A stretch of 64,000 bases of DNA from an uncultured Ruminococcus sp. (GCA_902800005.1 CADCCP010000001.1:1-64000); one strand, 5' to 3'. Shown: positions 1 to 7,695, counted from the first letter of the stretch. A program made the numbers and translations. The notes: a model not told the origin generated them from the sequence alone.

Positions 1-168
1 AATTGTGTGCCACTTTCCATATTTCTTTGGCAGTGCCCTCCATTTGCAGCCGTTTTCTATCATGTAAAGTAATGCACACAAAAATTGATAATTTGAAATT
101 TCCGGCGGTTTTCGGGGAATCGGCATCAAACGCTCGATTTTTCGGTATTGTTTTTTAGTCAGTTTCAT
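1..168 (-). CDS. IS5-family transposase, N-terminal part (runs off window)
   Basis: Reading the minus strand from the ATG at 168 gives 56 codons without a stop up to the window edge. The protein starts MKLTKKQYRKIERLMPIPRK and continues with the ISNYQFLCALLYMIENGCKW and LPKKYGKWHT segments. This is the DUF4096-type N-terminal domain found at the start of IS5-group DDE transposases, which cut and rejoin their own element. The catalytic DDE part would lie left of base 1, so whether the element is intact cannot be judged. The terminal inverted repeat should fall within about 170-240, but I could not define it without the other end. The ORF is below the length of a usual ORF scan and was read by hand. 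Confidence 0.8.
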   Translation of the reverse strand, partial: MKLTKKQYRKIERLMPIPRKPPEISNYQFLCALLYMIENGCKWRALPKKYGKWHTI

Positions 169-292
169 GCTTCTATTATACAGCTTTCATGCGGTTTTGT
201 AAATATTTATGTTAACACGCTCTAAACACACTATTATTATGTCATATTTGCTCAAACATTAGCCACCTGTATCGCCTGCCGGCATGGTCGGC

Positions 293-317
293 ACCTCTCA
301 GCCTTCGGCTGAGAGGT
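293..317. other. Perfect 11-bp hairpin upstream of the TIR gene
   Basis: Arms 293-303 and 307-317 are perfectly complementary around a TTC loop. No T-tract follows on either side, so it is not a standard intrinsic terminator. It lies about 40 bp upstream of the TIR gene promoter and could be part of an insertion-sequence end or a protein-binding site. Confidence 0.5.
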
Positions 318-357
318 CTTCACCGCAGAACTGTGCCGATTTTTTGTTGGAAGGTCA

Positions 358-386
358 TTGACATTATTAATAAAGTAATTTATAAT
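358..386 (+). promoter_or_regulatory. Strong sigma-A-type promoter for the TIR fusion gene
   Basis: TTGACA at 358-363 and TATAAT at 381-386 are separated by 17 bp, a perfect consensus. The predicted transcript starts near 393, leaving about 105 nt of AT-rich leader before the start codon at 498. The gene therefore looks like an independent unit. Confidence 0.75.
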
Positions 387-497
387 AAAGTAGAAAAAAT
401 TGTAATAATTGATATTCGTGACATTGTTTGTTATTCAAATATCAAGATGTGTCAGAAGGTCGATCGGAATCAGAATTTTATATTGAGGGATGATATT

Positions 498-2876
498 ATG
501 GATTTGTTTATCAGCTATACTACAAGGGATCTGGAGATCGCAAAAAGAGTATATACCGCATTACAGAATGATGGATATACAGTATGGTTTGCACCGCGTG
601 AGATCGCTCCTGGTGCAAACTACGCAACGGAGATTGGAGATGCTCTGGTAAAGGATAAGTTCTCTGAAGAAAATATCATGGAAAACATTGAGAATATCGA
701 ACAGGCCAGGGCGTTTATACTGATCCTTTCCGGTTCTGCAATGAGATCGCCCTGGGTGTCAAGAGAGATCAAAATGGCTATCGATGAGGGCATACCGATC
801 TTTGTGTTAAAAATTGATAATGTTCCGTGGACATCTGAATTCAAATTCATGCTGATCCAGACTCAGATCATTGAAGCCTATCATCTGAAAACCGAGCATA
901 TCACCAAACTAAAGGATGAACTGAAAAATATCGGTGTCATTCCCCAAAAGTCTGCTTCTGCACCATTATTTAAGGAAAATGTCATGATCGACCGTGAGTC
1001 CATGGGGATCAGGCTGATCGCTCAGGGAGATCCGTATTATATTTCAGGAGAAACACTCAGGACCAGTCTGACTAAATATCGCTTCTTTATTGCTCCTCCA
1101 AAGGATCTTCTCGGATTGGCAGAGGAAGAGATTCAGTGGATCAACTCCCATCTGAATAATCCGCCGGAGCTTTTTGACATGAGCTGGGATGATGTTTTTT
1201 CAAATATCCCTATCCCGGATCTCAAAGAAAGGATCGATAATTCCAGAAAAAAGGTCATGATGCAGTTTGTCCGGCATGAAAACGGATGTTATTTCAATAA
1301 TCTGAAATTCGGCATTTATTCCATTAACTCTTTCGAGCGAACAGAAGACCTTAGCGAGCGCCCTGTGTTATCAATAAGATTCTTTACAACTGATTACTAT
1401 ACTCATCGTGTAATGAAGGATGTATGTAAACAATTGGTCAAGGAAAATAATCCATATCTGACCAGTGAACTGAATCTTTTTGACATGACATACAGCCGTA
1501 TCTTTTTTACCTCTCTCGGGATCAATCTTATCCTTCTTGAGGATGAGCTAAGACCGGACAGGAAGCTTATCCTCACCGAGCGCTCGGTTAATGCTGCCGA
1601 ATCATCAGCCTATAAGAATAAAAAAATATCAGTTTCTGTTATTGAAGGCGTTTCAAACAGCGACTATGATCCCTATACCGGAAATGTTGATCTGGTCGCT
1701 GCTGCTTTCCGCGGATTGCAGGAAGAACTTGGAGTAGACGACCATCAACTGCAAAGAGACAAGCTGAGGTTCTATGATTTCTTTTTGAATAAGGAAAATC
1801 TTGAAATGGGGCTCTCCTGCTCGATAGAAATAAAAAGCAATCTGACCATTCATGATGATATACTGACACATCACGGCAAGGATGAACAACTGGAGCTTTC
1901 AGACAAAAAGGAGTTGCTGTTTTCAGATCTGAGAGATTATGCCGTAACAAATGCAGAAAGCTTTATGCCTCAGGCTCTTTATACAGTTTGTTCATTTCTG
2001 GATGCAACAGGAAACTTTATTATCCGTCGGTTCAATAAAACTATAACACATAAAGAAAAATTTATAATGGGCAAAAATGGCACTGATACTTTCTGCGGAG
2101 ATGCTATTGTTGATACAGATGACTTTATTGCAGTTATAGATGGAGCAACACCCAAAGGAGAACGTCTCTGGGAAGGAATGAGGGGTGATGTATATATCTC
2201 AATGATAATCAGCAATGCAATAAAAAAGCTGGACAGAAATATATGTGCCCAGGATGCAATAGAAGCTATCAATCACGCTGTATTTGAAGCTTATGAACAA
2301 AACGGTGTAAAATTTGAATCTCTTGCAACAGAGGAGACTTTACAGGCAAGCGTTATCATTTATAGTGCCGCAAGACATGAGGTCTGGAACTTTGGCGACT
2401 GTCTTTTAAGGATCAATAACAGGGATTATAATAATATCAAAAAGTTAGATAATCTGATGAGTGATTTCAGAACATTTATGATCGAGGCGGAAATGATAAA
2501 GGGAAATTATCATTATGATCCTAATGGCAGTGACTATGGACGTGAATGTATTCTCCCATATCTGAAAATGCAGGGGATCTTTGCAAATACAGATTATTAC
2601 TTTGGCTATGATGTGATAAACGGCGGAAAAATACACGCTGAACATGTAAAGGTCTATGCGGTACAATCAGGGGACAGGGTCGTCCTGTCATCGGACGGAT
2701 ATCCGAAGCTTTTTGATACTCTGGAGGAATCCGAGCATTATCTTGAAGTCAGTCTGAAGGAGGATCCGGATTGTATTTATGCACTCAAGGGCACTAAGGG
2801 CATGAGATCCGGAAATATATCTTATGATGACAGATCCTATATCGGCTTTACAGTTGATGAAAAACATAACGTCTGA
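498..2876 (+). CDS. TIR / Nudix-like / PP2C-like phosphatase fusion protein
   Basis: 792 aa. The ATG at 498 is chosen over the upstream ATG at 333 because GAGGGA precedes it and the protein then starts directly with the TIR fold (MDLFISYTTRD). Residues 1-130 form a TIR domain with the SPWVSRE segment, whose Glu (about residue 90) matches the catalytic Glu of NAD-cleaving TIRs. Residues about 330-470 resemble a Nudix hydrolase: RGLQEELGV fits the REUXEEXGU core, although the glycine spacing of a full Nudix box is not met. Residues about 575-792 carry PP2C-type metal-site motifs: DGAT, LSSDGYPKLFD and DDRSYIGF. Known families suggest an NAD-derived or nucleotide signal combined with a Ser/Thr phosphatase module. 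The combined function is unknown; defence is inferred from the TIR domain and the adjacent insertion sequence. Confidence 0.75.
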   Translation: MDLFISYTTRDLEIAKRVYTALQNDGYTVWFAPREIAPGANYATEIGDALVKDKFSEENIMENIENIEQARAFILILSGSAMRSPWVSREIKMAIDEGIPIFVLKIDNVPWTSEFKFMLIQTQIIEAYHLKTEHITKLKDELKNIGVIPQKSASAPLFKENVMIDRESMGIRLIAQGDPYYISGETLRTSLTKYRFFIAPPKDLLGLAEEEIQWINSHLNNPPELFDMSWDDVFSNIPIPDLKERIDNSRKKVMMQFVRHENGCYFNNLKFGIYSINSFERTEDLSERPVLSIRFFTTDYYTHRVMKDVCKQLVKENNPYLTSELNLFDMTYSRIFFTSLGINLILLEDELRPDRKLILTERSVNAAESSAYKNKKISVSVIEGVSNSDYDPYTGNVDLVAAAFRGLQEELGVDDHQLQRDKLRFYDFFLNKENLEMGLSCSIEIKSNLTIHDDILTHHGKDEQLELSDKKELLFSDLRDYAVTNAESFMPQALYTVCSFLDATGNFIIRRFNKTITHKEKFIMGKNGTDTFCGDAIVDTDDFIAVIDGATPKGERLWEGMRGDVYISMIISNAIKKLDRNICAQDAIEAINHAVFEAYEQNGVKFESLATEETLQASVIIYSAARHEVWNFGDCLLRINNRDYNNIKKLDNLMSDFRTFMIEAEMIKGNYHYDPNGSDYGRECILPYLKMQGIFANTDYYFGYDVINGGKIHAEHVKVYAVQSGDRVVLSSDGYPKLFDTLEESEHYLEVSLKEDPDCIYALKGTKGMRSGNISYDDRSYIGFTVDEKHNV

Positions 2877-3042
2877 TTACTGCTCATGTATAATAACACT
2901 TTTTCCGCTTGGAGCTATTATGGAATAGCCGATAGAATCAGCCGTTTTTCTGGTGCTGCGTGATGTCTTTCTTTTCACGACGCAGTTCAAGACTGATTCT
3001 CGTTCGTTCAAATTGTGTCAAGTAATATTGACAATTTCAAAC
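2877..3042. other. Intergenic between the TIR gene and a convergent hydrolase
   Basis: No gene seen. An imperfect inverted repeat at 3010-3037 (arms AAATTGT/ACAATTT, extended by TCAA/TTGA) may be a weak shared terminator or a binding site. A CTGCGT/ACGCAG pair lies near 2956-2985. Confidence 0.3.
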
Positions 3043-3630
3043 TCACGTTATCCAATTATCCAAAAACTGCATCTGTTCATCTGTATGAAACCAGTGTTCA
3101 CCATTTTCCATTACAGTCAGTACAGCATTGTTTTTCTGTGCAAATGATGTTATCGTTTCATAAGATGTCAAATTATCTTTTCTGCCATAGAGAATTTCGG
3201 TAGGTGCTGTCCATTTTACAGGGTGTTCCCTGACATAACACAGATACTTCCATGACAAGTCCTCGCCGAATGACGTTGATATAATACTTTTGGTTTTCAG
3301 TTCTTCTTCGGTGACATTTGCCCAAGACATCATGTCGATGATGAGTTTTTCCATATCGACTATCGGGGAAATAAAATATGCCTTGGTGATAAATTGAGAT
3401 ATATCACCGTTCATGCAGAAAAATGCACCTATGCTGTTTGCGATCAAGATGATGTTTTGATATTTGTTTTTGAAATTTCTGACAGCCGAATATATCTCTC
3501 TTCCCGTTTCCCAAGGGGTGAATGTCTGATAGTCCAGCCCTTTAACGTCATATTGGGGAAACAGAGGCTTATAATGCTCGCTTTCGGCAGAACTGCCGCC
3601 TTTGCCGTGTACATACAATATCAGATCCAT
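3043..3630 (-). CDS. Alpha/beta-hydrolase-fold protein
   Basis: 195 aa. The start is the ATG at 3630, preceded by GAGGGAG at good spacing; the upstream ATG at 3720 would add an unmatched hydrophobic leader. The protein opens with a beta strand and oxyanion-type HGKGG motif (LILYVHGKGG). It has a nucleophile elbow ANSIG, a degenerate G-x-S-x-G with Ala in first position. A late Asp occurs in GRKDNLTS and a His in NGEHWFH, giving a plausible Ser-Asp-His triad. It is small and without a lid domain, so it is probably a cytosolic esterase or peptidase-like hydrolase. The substrate cannot be read from the sequence. The gene is monocistronic and convergent with the TIR gene. Confidence 0.65.
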   Translation of the reverse strand: MDLILYVHGKGGSSAESEHYKPLFPQYDVKGLDYQTFTPWETGREIYSAVRNFKNKYQNIILIANSIGAFFCMNGDISQFITKAYFISPIVDMEKLIIDMMSWANVTEEELKTKSIISTSFGEDLSWKYLCYVREHPVKWTAPTEILYGRKDNLTSYETITSFAQKNNAVLTVMENGEHWFHTDEQMQFLDNWIT

Positions 3631-3714
3631 TTTTGCTCCCTCATTTCTTTTGAAAACTATTATACTCGGAAATAATGAATAACACAATACTTTTACATAG
3701 ATCACAGGGTTGTT

Positions 3715-3785
3715 TTTCAACTTAACAAGCGAGGATTCCCCCGCCTTTGCAGGTGGTGAGATGAATGCTCTCTATACGATCGCTG
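3715..3785 (+). repeat. Intergenic repeat copy 1 (TTTCAACTTAAC...GGATTCCCCC)
   Basis: The 12-mer TTTCAACTTAAC at 3715-3726 recurs exactly at 28211-28222. In both places it is followed by an AAG...GGATT..CCC stretch and a G/C-rich hairpin (here CCGCCT/AGGTGG). The hairpin is reminiscent of the right ends of IS200/IS605-type elements, but no tnpA or tnpB is present. It may be a decayed element end or part of a noncoding RNA family. Confidence 0.4.
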
Positions 3786-3815
3786 TTGACAAACAAAACA
3801 TAATAATACTATAAT
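3786..3815 (+). promoter_or_regulatory. Promoter upstream of the DUF503 gene
   Basis: TTGACA at 3786-3791 and TATAAT at 3810-3815 with 18-bp spacing. The predicted leader to the start codon is about 125 nt. It contains a G/C-rich stretch (3816-3870) that shares TTCCCTGCTGACA (3835-3847) and TGCGTGGA (3863-3870) with the candidate RNA near 28200. Confidence 0.6.
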
Positions 3816-3948
3816 AAAAGCGGCAGCAGCGGCATTCCCTGCTGACAAGAATTTAACCGCCGTGCGTGGACTGAAAAAATTGTGGTATGATAAAAGTATA
3901 AAATCTGAAAGGTCGGGTGCATGACCGTATAAAATGCACTGTGAATTT

Positions 3949-4230
3949 ATGAAAATACTTGTCATGACATTCAGACTTCATGCCCCTTGGGTGTGCAGTC
4001 TGAAAGAAAAAAGAATGGTCGTCAAAAGTCTTGTTGCAAAACTGCAAAATCGTTTTCATGTATCGGCTGCCGAAACAGATGAACAGGATATTCACCGTAT
4101 AATTGTTATCGGCGTTGCCGCCATTGTACCGCACAATGCTATGGCTGACAGCATGATGGATGAAATATCGAGATTTGTTGAGGACAATACAGAGGCTGAA
4201 ATACTTGACGAACAAAGAGACATCAGATAG
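3949..4230 (+). CDS. DUF503 (YlxP-like) protein
   Basis: 93 aa. DUF503 proteins are small alpha/beta proteins often found near translation and ribosome-assembly genes; their biochemical role is not established. The family signature is clear: SLKEKRMVVKSL, then a QNRFHVSAAE segment and a hydrophobic core strand IVIGVAAIV. The ATG at 3949 fits the family start (M-hydrophobic-V). An in-frame ATG at 3934 is possible, and neither has a strong ribosome binding site. The gene ends at a bidirectional terminator shared with the convergent DUF378 gene. Confidence 0.8.
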   Translation: MKILVMTFRLHAPWVCSLKEKRMVVKSLVAKLQNRFHVSAAETDEQDIHRIIVIGVAAIVPHNAMADSMMDEISRFVEDNTEAEILDEQRDIR

Positions 4231-4241
4231 CAATAAGAAAA

Positions 4242-4275
4242 AACTGCCGTATACAAAAAGATACGGCAGTTTTTT
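4242..4275. terminator. Bidirectional intrinsic terminator
   Basis: An 11-bp perfect stem (AACTGCCGTAT/ATACGGCAGTT) with A-rich left and T-rich right flanks lies between the convergent DUF503 and DUF378 genes. Confidence 0.9.
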
Positions 4276-4287
4276 GTGTGTTATGAT

Positions 4288-4506
4288 TCAGACGGATGAG
4301 GAAAGTTTAGGTGCAGATTCCTCGTCCCTGAAAAGCAGCGAGATACACCATATTGCAGCAAGTGCTACAAGGGTATAAACGATCCTGCTGACGATGCCCG
4401 TCTGACCGCCGCACAGCCATGCAACAAGGTCAAACTGGAATATACCTACAGAACCCCAGTTCAATCCGCCTATTATAAGCAAAATAAGTGCGAGTTTATC
4501 AAGCAT
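4288..4506 (-). CDS. DUF378 small membrane protein (YuzA-like)
   Basis: 72 aa with two membrane helices (about residues 3-28 and 38-62) and the family motif GGLNWGSVG just after the first helix. DUF378 proteins are small inner-membrane proteins of unknown role, common in Firmicutes. The start ATG at 4506 has an AAAGGAGG site 9 bp upstream. The C-terminus is short, charged and Ser-rich. It is a single gene, convergent with DUF503. Confidence 0.85.
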   Translation of the reverse strand: MLDKLALILLIIGGLNWGSVGIFQFDLVAWLCGGQTGIVSRIVYTLVALAAIWCISLLFRDEESAPKLSSSV

Positions 4507-4572
4507 ATTCTATATCCTCCTTTTGATCGGGATATTTATATTTTAGGCAGAATTCCTTTTTTTATTCACGGC

Positions 4573-4860
4573 TCACAGATAAAGTGCACATTTTTTGAAA
4601 GTCCGCATGGCTTTGCTGAGATGTTTATAAACAGTTGCAGGAGTAATACCTATCTTTTCTGCAATTTCCTTGACAGGCGTGTTTTCAAAATACCTCATCA
4701 CGATACAATCATGCTGTCTTTGTGTCAGCTCGTTTTCAAGTGCAATTTTCATGATCTTCTTCATACGCTGTACTCTCGGATCGGACGGACTTTTATCATT
4801 CGATATGTAACAGGACATCTGTTCGAGTATTTCAGGCGAAACAACGATCTCTCTTTTCAA
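4573..4860 (-). CDS. Sigma-70 region 4-like HTH protein
   Basis: 95 aa. The C-terminal half is a sigma region 4 / LuxR-like helix-turn-helix: LTQRQHDCIVMRYFENTPVK then EIAEKIGITPATVYKHLSKA. There is no region 2, so it cannot be a full sigma factor. Such proteins occur in prophages and conjugative elements as activators or RNA-polymerase accessory factors. It starts with TTG at 4860, which overlaps the stop of the upstream gene (TTGA), implying translational coupling. It is likely part of a small mobile-element regulatory remnant with the XRE and ImmA genes on the other strand. Confidence 0.7.
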   Translation of the reverse strand: MKREIVVSPEILEQMSCYISNDKSPSDPRVQRMKKIMKIALENELTQRQHDCIVMRYFENTPVKEIAEKIGITPATVYKHLSKAMRTFKKCALYL

Positions 4861-5063
4861 AATGCATCACCCTTTCTTGATCTGAGTATATTGGCTGTAT
4901 CCATACAATCAAGATACATCCGATATAATACTGATATTCGGTAATTGATCTCCCTGAGATCATCAACGGCTGCATGAGCAAGCTGCTCCTTCAGGCTTGA
5001 TATTTTTTCCTTTATCATGTCGGCACTTTTCTTGTATTCTTCAGCCCATTCTTTATATGTCAT
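4857..5063 (-). CDS. Small coiled-coil protein coupled to the sigma-like gene
   Basis: 68 aa starting at the ATG at 5063, which has a strong AAAGGAGA site; longer starts upstream lack one. The sequence is helical and charged (EEYKKSADMIKEKISSLKEQ, then LREINYRISVLYRMYLDC), compatible with a short coiled coil. It resembles the small partner often encoded directly upstream of phage-type sigma-like proteins, but I do not recognise a named family. Its stop overlaps the next start by 4 bp, so the two products probably act together. Confidence 0.6.
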   Translation of the reverse strand: MTYKEWAEEYKKSADMIKEKISSLKEQLAHAAVDDLREINYRISVLYRMYLDCMDTANILRSRKGDAF

Positions 5064-5115
5064 TTTACAGTCTCCTTTCGGCACATTATGTGTAGCTAAA
5101 TGGTGAAATAAAAAA

Positions 5116-5152
5116 ATGTCTGCAAAATCACACACACATAACGTGCAGACAT
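5116..5152 (-). terminator. Terminator or attenuator upstream of the small operon
   Basis: On the minus strand, arms 5144-5152 and 5116-5124 (ATGTCTGCA/TGCAGACAT) are followed by a run of seven T. It sits about 50 bp before the coding start at 5063. It would stop read-through from the divergent region or attenuate the operon if transcription starts further upstream. Confidence 0.6.
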
Positions 5153-5412
5153 CTTTCGTAATTACAAGTATATCCCATTTTTATAAAAAATCAAGAGGTT
5201 TTCAAAAATTTGTTCGATTATACAAAATGTGTAGTAGAGATTTGTCAAAATGCCGAAATTTATTTTATCACTTGCATTTAAACACGGTTTGTGGTATAAT
5301 ATACGAAAATAAAGTTTATACTAAACAAGAAACTTTCAACGGTCAAGACATTTGGTATGATCTTCGTATAGACTCGTTGATGGTAATAATATCATTTTTA
5401 GGAGATGTGGTT
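5153..5412. promoter_or_regulatory. Divergent control region with the XRE-gene promoter
   Basis: TTGCAT at 5272-5277 and TATAAT at 5295-5300 with 17-bp spacing drive the rightward XRE gene, leaving a leader of about 105 nt. The region is AT-rich with no other ORF. It is the natural place for repressor operators, but no clear palindrome was identified. Confidence 0.55.
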
Positions 5413-5781
5413 ATGGCAGCAACACTCGGACAGAAAATCAGACAGCTCAGAAAAAGAAACGGTCTCACTCAGGCGGCACTTGCACAGGAACTCGGTGTAT
5501 CTTCGTCTGCGGTGGGAATGTATGAACAAGACAGGCGTACACCTGACAATGAAACATTGCTCGTCATATGCAATATATTCGGTGTCAGTACGGACTATAT
5601 GCTCGGCAACACGGAAAATATGACAGACGTAAGTGTGGTGCTTGATGATTTCAACAAAAGGCTCACAGAATACAACGCACTCATGTTTGACGGCAGACCT
5701 CTCACTGATGAGGAAAGAAAGCAGGTATTTGATGCCATAGAGTATGTAGCAAGATTAGCAGAAAGGCTTGAATATGAATAA
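5413..5781 (+). CDS. XRE-family transcriptional repressor
   Basis: 122 aa from the ATG at 5413 (AGGAG 8 bp upstream). Residues 4-60 are a Cro/C1-type helix-turn-helix: LGQKIRQLRKRNGLTQAALA then LGVSSSAVGMYEQDRRTP and the family motif DYMLGN. The C-terminal half is a charged helical tail (LTDEERKQVFDAIEYVARL), probably for dimerisation. The next gene is an ImmA/IrrE-type metalloprotease. Pairs of this kind act as repressor plus anti-repressor in integrated elements such as ICEBs1. The divergent sigma-like operon is a plausible target. Confidence 0.85.
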   Translation: MAATLGQKIRQLRKRNGLTQAALAQELGVSSSAVGMYEQDRRTPDNETLLVICNIFGVSTDYMLGNTENMTDVSVVLDDFNKRLTEYNALMFDGRPLTDEERKQVFDAIEYVARLAERLEYE

Positions 5782-5797
5782 TAAACGGGGGAGTTAA

Positions 5798-6238
5798 ATG
5801 AACAAAATACGAAAACGTGTGCAAGATATTGTGAAAGAGTACGGTTCTGCCGAGCCTGATGAGATATGCGAAAAAATGGGGATCATGATATTATCCCGTG
5901 ATCTGCCGGAAAGTGTGAACGGTTTTGCGATGCAGTGCAGGGGAAGATGGTTCATCGTGCTGAACAGTATGCTTGATCATGACAGAAAGCGTTTTACTGC
6001 CGCCCATGAACTCGGTCACATAATCATGCACGGTTGTACCAATTCCCTCAGTCTCAGTCTTAATACCTATTTCTGTATGTCAAAATATGAGCGTGAGGCG
6101 GATATGTTTGCAGCGTGGCTACTGCTCACGGCAGAAGAATATGACCGCTGCTGTGACGAGTGCGGGACGATCACCGTACAGCAGGCTTTACGTATCGCCC
6201 ATATCCCCGAAGATAAAGCAGATGAATTATTCTTTTAG
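5798..6238 (+). CDS. ImmA/IrrE-type zinc metallopeptidase
   Basis: 146 aa with the zinc motif HELGH (in RFTAAHELGHIIMH) and a downstream EREADMFAAWLL segment that supplies the third ligand, both diagnostic of the ImmA/IrrE (DUF955) family. Members cleave a partner repressor and so derepress it. The gene starts 16 bp after the XRE gene with a GGGGGAG site. Together the two form a repressor/anti-repressor module of a mobile element, although no integrase or conjugation gene is present in this window. Confidence 0.88.
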   Translation: MNKIRKRVQDIVKEYGSAEPDEICEKMGIMILSRDLPESVNGFAMQCRGRWFIVLNSMLDHDRKRFTAAHELGHIIMHGCTNSLSLSLNTYFCMSKYEREADMFAAWLLLTAEEYDRCCDECGTITVQQALRIAHIPEDKADELFF

Positions 6239-6250
6239 GCGGTGACTGTG

Positions 6251-6730
6251 ATGAAGTTTTTTCTGAAGCGTGCCGACAGGGGCTTTGATATACTCGATGA
6301 GTCGGCACATCTGAAATATACGGTTCTTGTCATGACAGACAGAACTAAGCAAAAAATCATCATCAAAAACCTAAACCAAAAAACTGTGGCGGAGATTTCC
6401 AATCAAAAACTGGTATTCCGTTATTTTTCCGTGAAGTGCAAAGGTCATCTGTATATTCTTGTTCCCATGATAAAAGAATACTTTGCCTTTATTATATACG
6501 GCAGTACCTACCGTTTTCTCGGTGACATCGCTGCAGGCAGATTCTCTCTCATAGACGTTGATAAATCCCCTGTCATGACTCAGAAAAAATGCTGGGGTAA
6601 ATTCGGAGACGGCTTTGAACTTGAGATATTCAACGATGAACAAAAACTTTTTTCACTATGCTGTGCGGTCTGTGCAGCACTCTATATCTCTGCTTCCGAA
6701 GCAGGTACCCGCATGGTCGGCGAAAGCTGA
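6251..6730 (+). CDS. LURP-one/Tubby-C-like protein
   Basis: 159 aa starting at the ATG at 6251 (AGGCGGT upstream); a GTG at 6242 is an alternative. It is rich in beta strands (KYTVLVMTDRTKQKIIIKN, LVFRYFSVKCKGHLYILVP) with a hydrophobic C-terminal helix (LFSLCCAVCAALYIS), a pattern seen in LURP-one-related / Tubby C-like proteins. This assignment rests on pattern only. It is the third gene of the XRE-ImmA unit and its role is unknown. The last codons run into a sequence (GCATGGTCGGC) also present upstream of the TIR gene. Confidence 0.45.
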   Translation: MKFFLKRADRGFDILDESAHLKYTVLVMTDRTKQKIIIKNLNQKTVAEISNQKLVFRYFSVKCKGHLYILVPMIKEYFAFIIYGSTYRFLGDIAAGRFSLIDVDKSPVMTQKKCWGKFGDGFELEIFNDEQKLFSLCCAVCAALYISASEAGTRMVGES

Positions 6731-6772
6731 GATCAATGTGCGATTTTTGGGCAGATGAATTTTTTCCTTGAC

Positions 6773-6801
6773 ATTATATGGCAGGTGTGACAAAATAAAG
6801 A
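6773..6801 (+). promoter_or_regulatory. Candidate promoter of the galactofuranose unit
   Basis: TTGACATTAT begins near 6769-6778, with a CAAAAT -10-like hexamer about 17 bp downstream. The same TTGACATTAT core and a preceding GCATGGTCGGC element occur upstream of the TIR gene promoter (about 281-367). Exact limits are approximate. Confidence 0.35.
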
Positions 6802-6813
6802 TGGTGGTATTTT

Positions 6814-7674
6814 TTGAAAGATGTAAAAATATTGGAATGTGTCTTCAAAAGCTGTGCAGATGTGTTTGAAAATATCATTTATCCCGTGTCGGCAGGGGCG
6901 GAACTCTACGATCAAAATGATATTATTTTGCCGATGCATGACAGCGTGGGGGAGAGTATCTCAAACAAAAATCCGAGTTACTGTGAACTGACCGTTCAAT
7001 ATTGGGCTTGGAAAAATTTAAGATGTGATGTATGCGGTATCTTTCATCAAAGACGTTTCCTTGACCTGTCGGGCAAAGAACAAAAATATCCCTATCGTAT
7101 AGAGAAACAGCCCGATAAAATTACTCTGCAAAAAGCAGGATTGTCATATGAAAAAATATGCGGATTGACAGACAAGTACGGGATAATTTCATGCAAACGT
7201 GAAAATCTCTATGAAACTGTTGAGGGCTTCTACAACAGAAATGACAAACAAAATTTTGATGACATAGGACTTTTGCGTGAGATAATCAGGGAAAAATATC
7301 CCGAATATGTTTCTTCTGCCGAAAAGTATCTCAAAGGTACTCTTTCCTATTTCTGTAATGTCTTTATCATGGATAAAATAAATTTTGACAAATACAGTCA
7401 ATGGCTTTTTGATATTCTCTTTGAGTACGAAAGGCGTAAACCGAAAGATCTGTTTTATCCTCGTGAGATGGGAAAACTCGGTGAAAGACTTTTCGGTGTC
7501 TACATGACGTATATCATGGACAACACGGACATTTCATGGGCGGAATTTCCACGCCTGCATTTTTCAAGTGTCAACGGCACTACTTTGAAAAATCTGTCTT
7601 TCAGCAAATTCTTCTATCACTTATGCCCTCCGGGTACAAGAAGAAGAGCGTTCTTAAGAAAATTAAAAAAATAA
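6814..7674 (+). CDS. DUF4422 glycosyltransferase
   Basis: 286 aa with a TTG start. The DUF4422 pattern is clear: a PMHDSVGESISNKNPSYCEL stretch followed by YWAWKNL and a HQRRF motif. DUF4422 proteins are glycosyltransferases of capsule and cell-wall polysaccharide clusters. The C-terminal region (EMGKLGERLFGVYMTYIM) matches the conserved family end segment. It is followed 21 bp later by UDP-galactopyranose mutase and then a galactofuranosyltransferase-like gene, so it probably adds a sugar to the same galactofuranose-containing glycan. No membrane helix is seen, so it should act at the inner face of the membrane. Confidence 0.8.
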   Translation: MKDVKILECVFKSCADVFENIIYPVSAGAELYDQNDIILPMHDSVGESISNKNPSYCELTVQYWAWKNLRCDVCGIFHQRRFLDLSGKEQKYPYRIEKQPDKITLQKAGLSYEKICGLTDKYGIISCKRENLYETVEGFYNRNDKQNFDDIGLLREIIREKYPEYVSSAEKYLKGTLSYFCNVFIMDKINFDKYSQWLFDILFEYERRKPKDLFYPREMGKLGERLFGVYMTYIMDNTDISWAEFPRLHFSSVNGTTLKNLSFSKFFYHLCPPGTRRRAFLRKLKK

Positions 7675-7695
7675 TATTATGGAGATGATAATTTT

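Noticed and set aside
3715..3785. Intact IS200/IS605 insertion
   Set aside because: Only an end-like hairpin is seen; no tnpA or tnpB coding sequence or fragments were found nearby.
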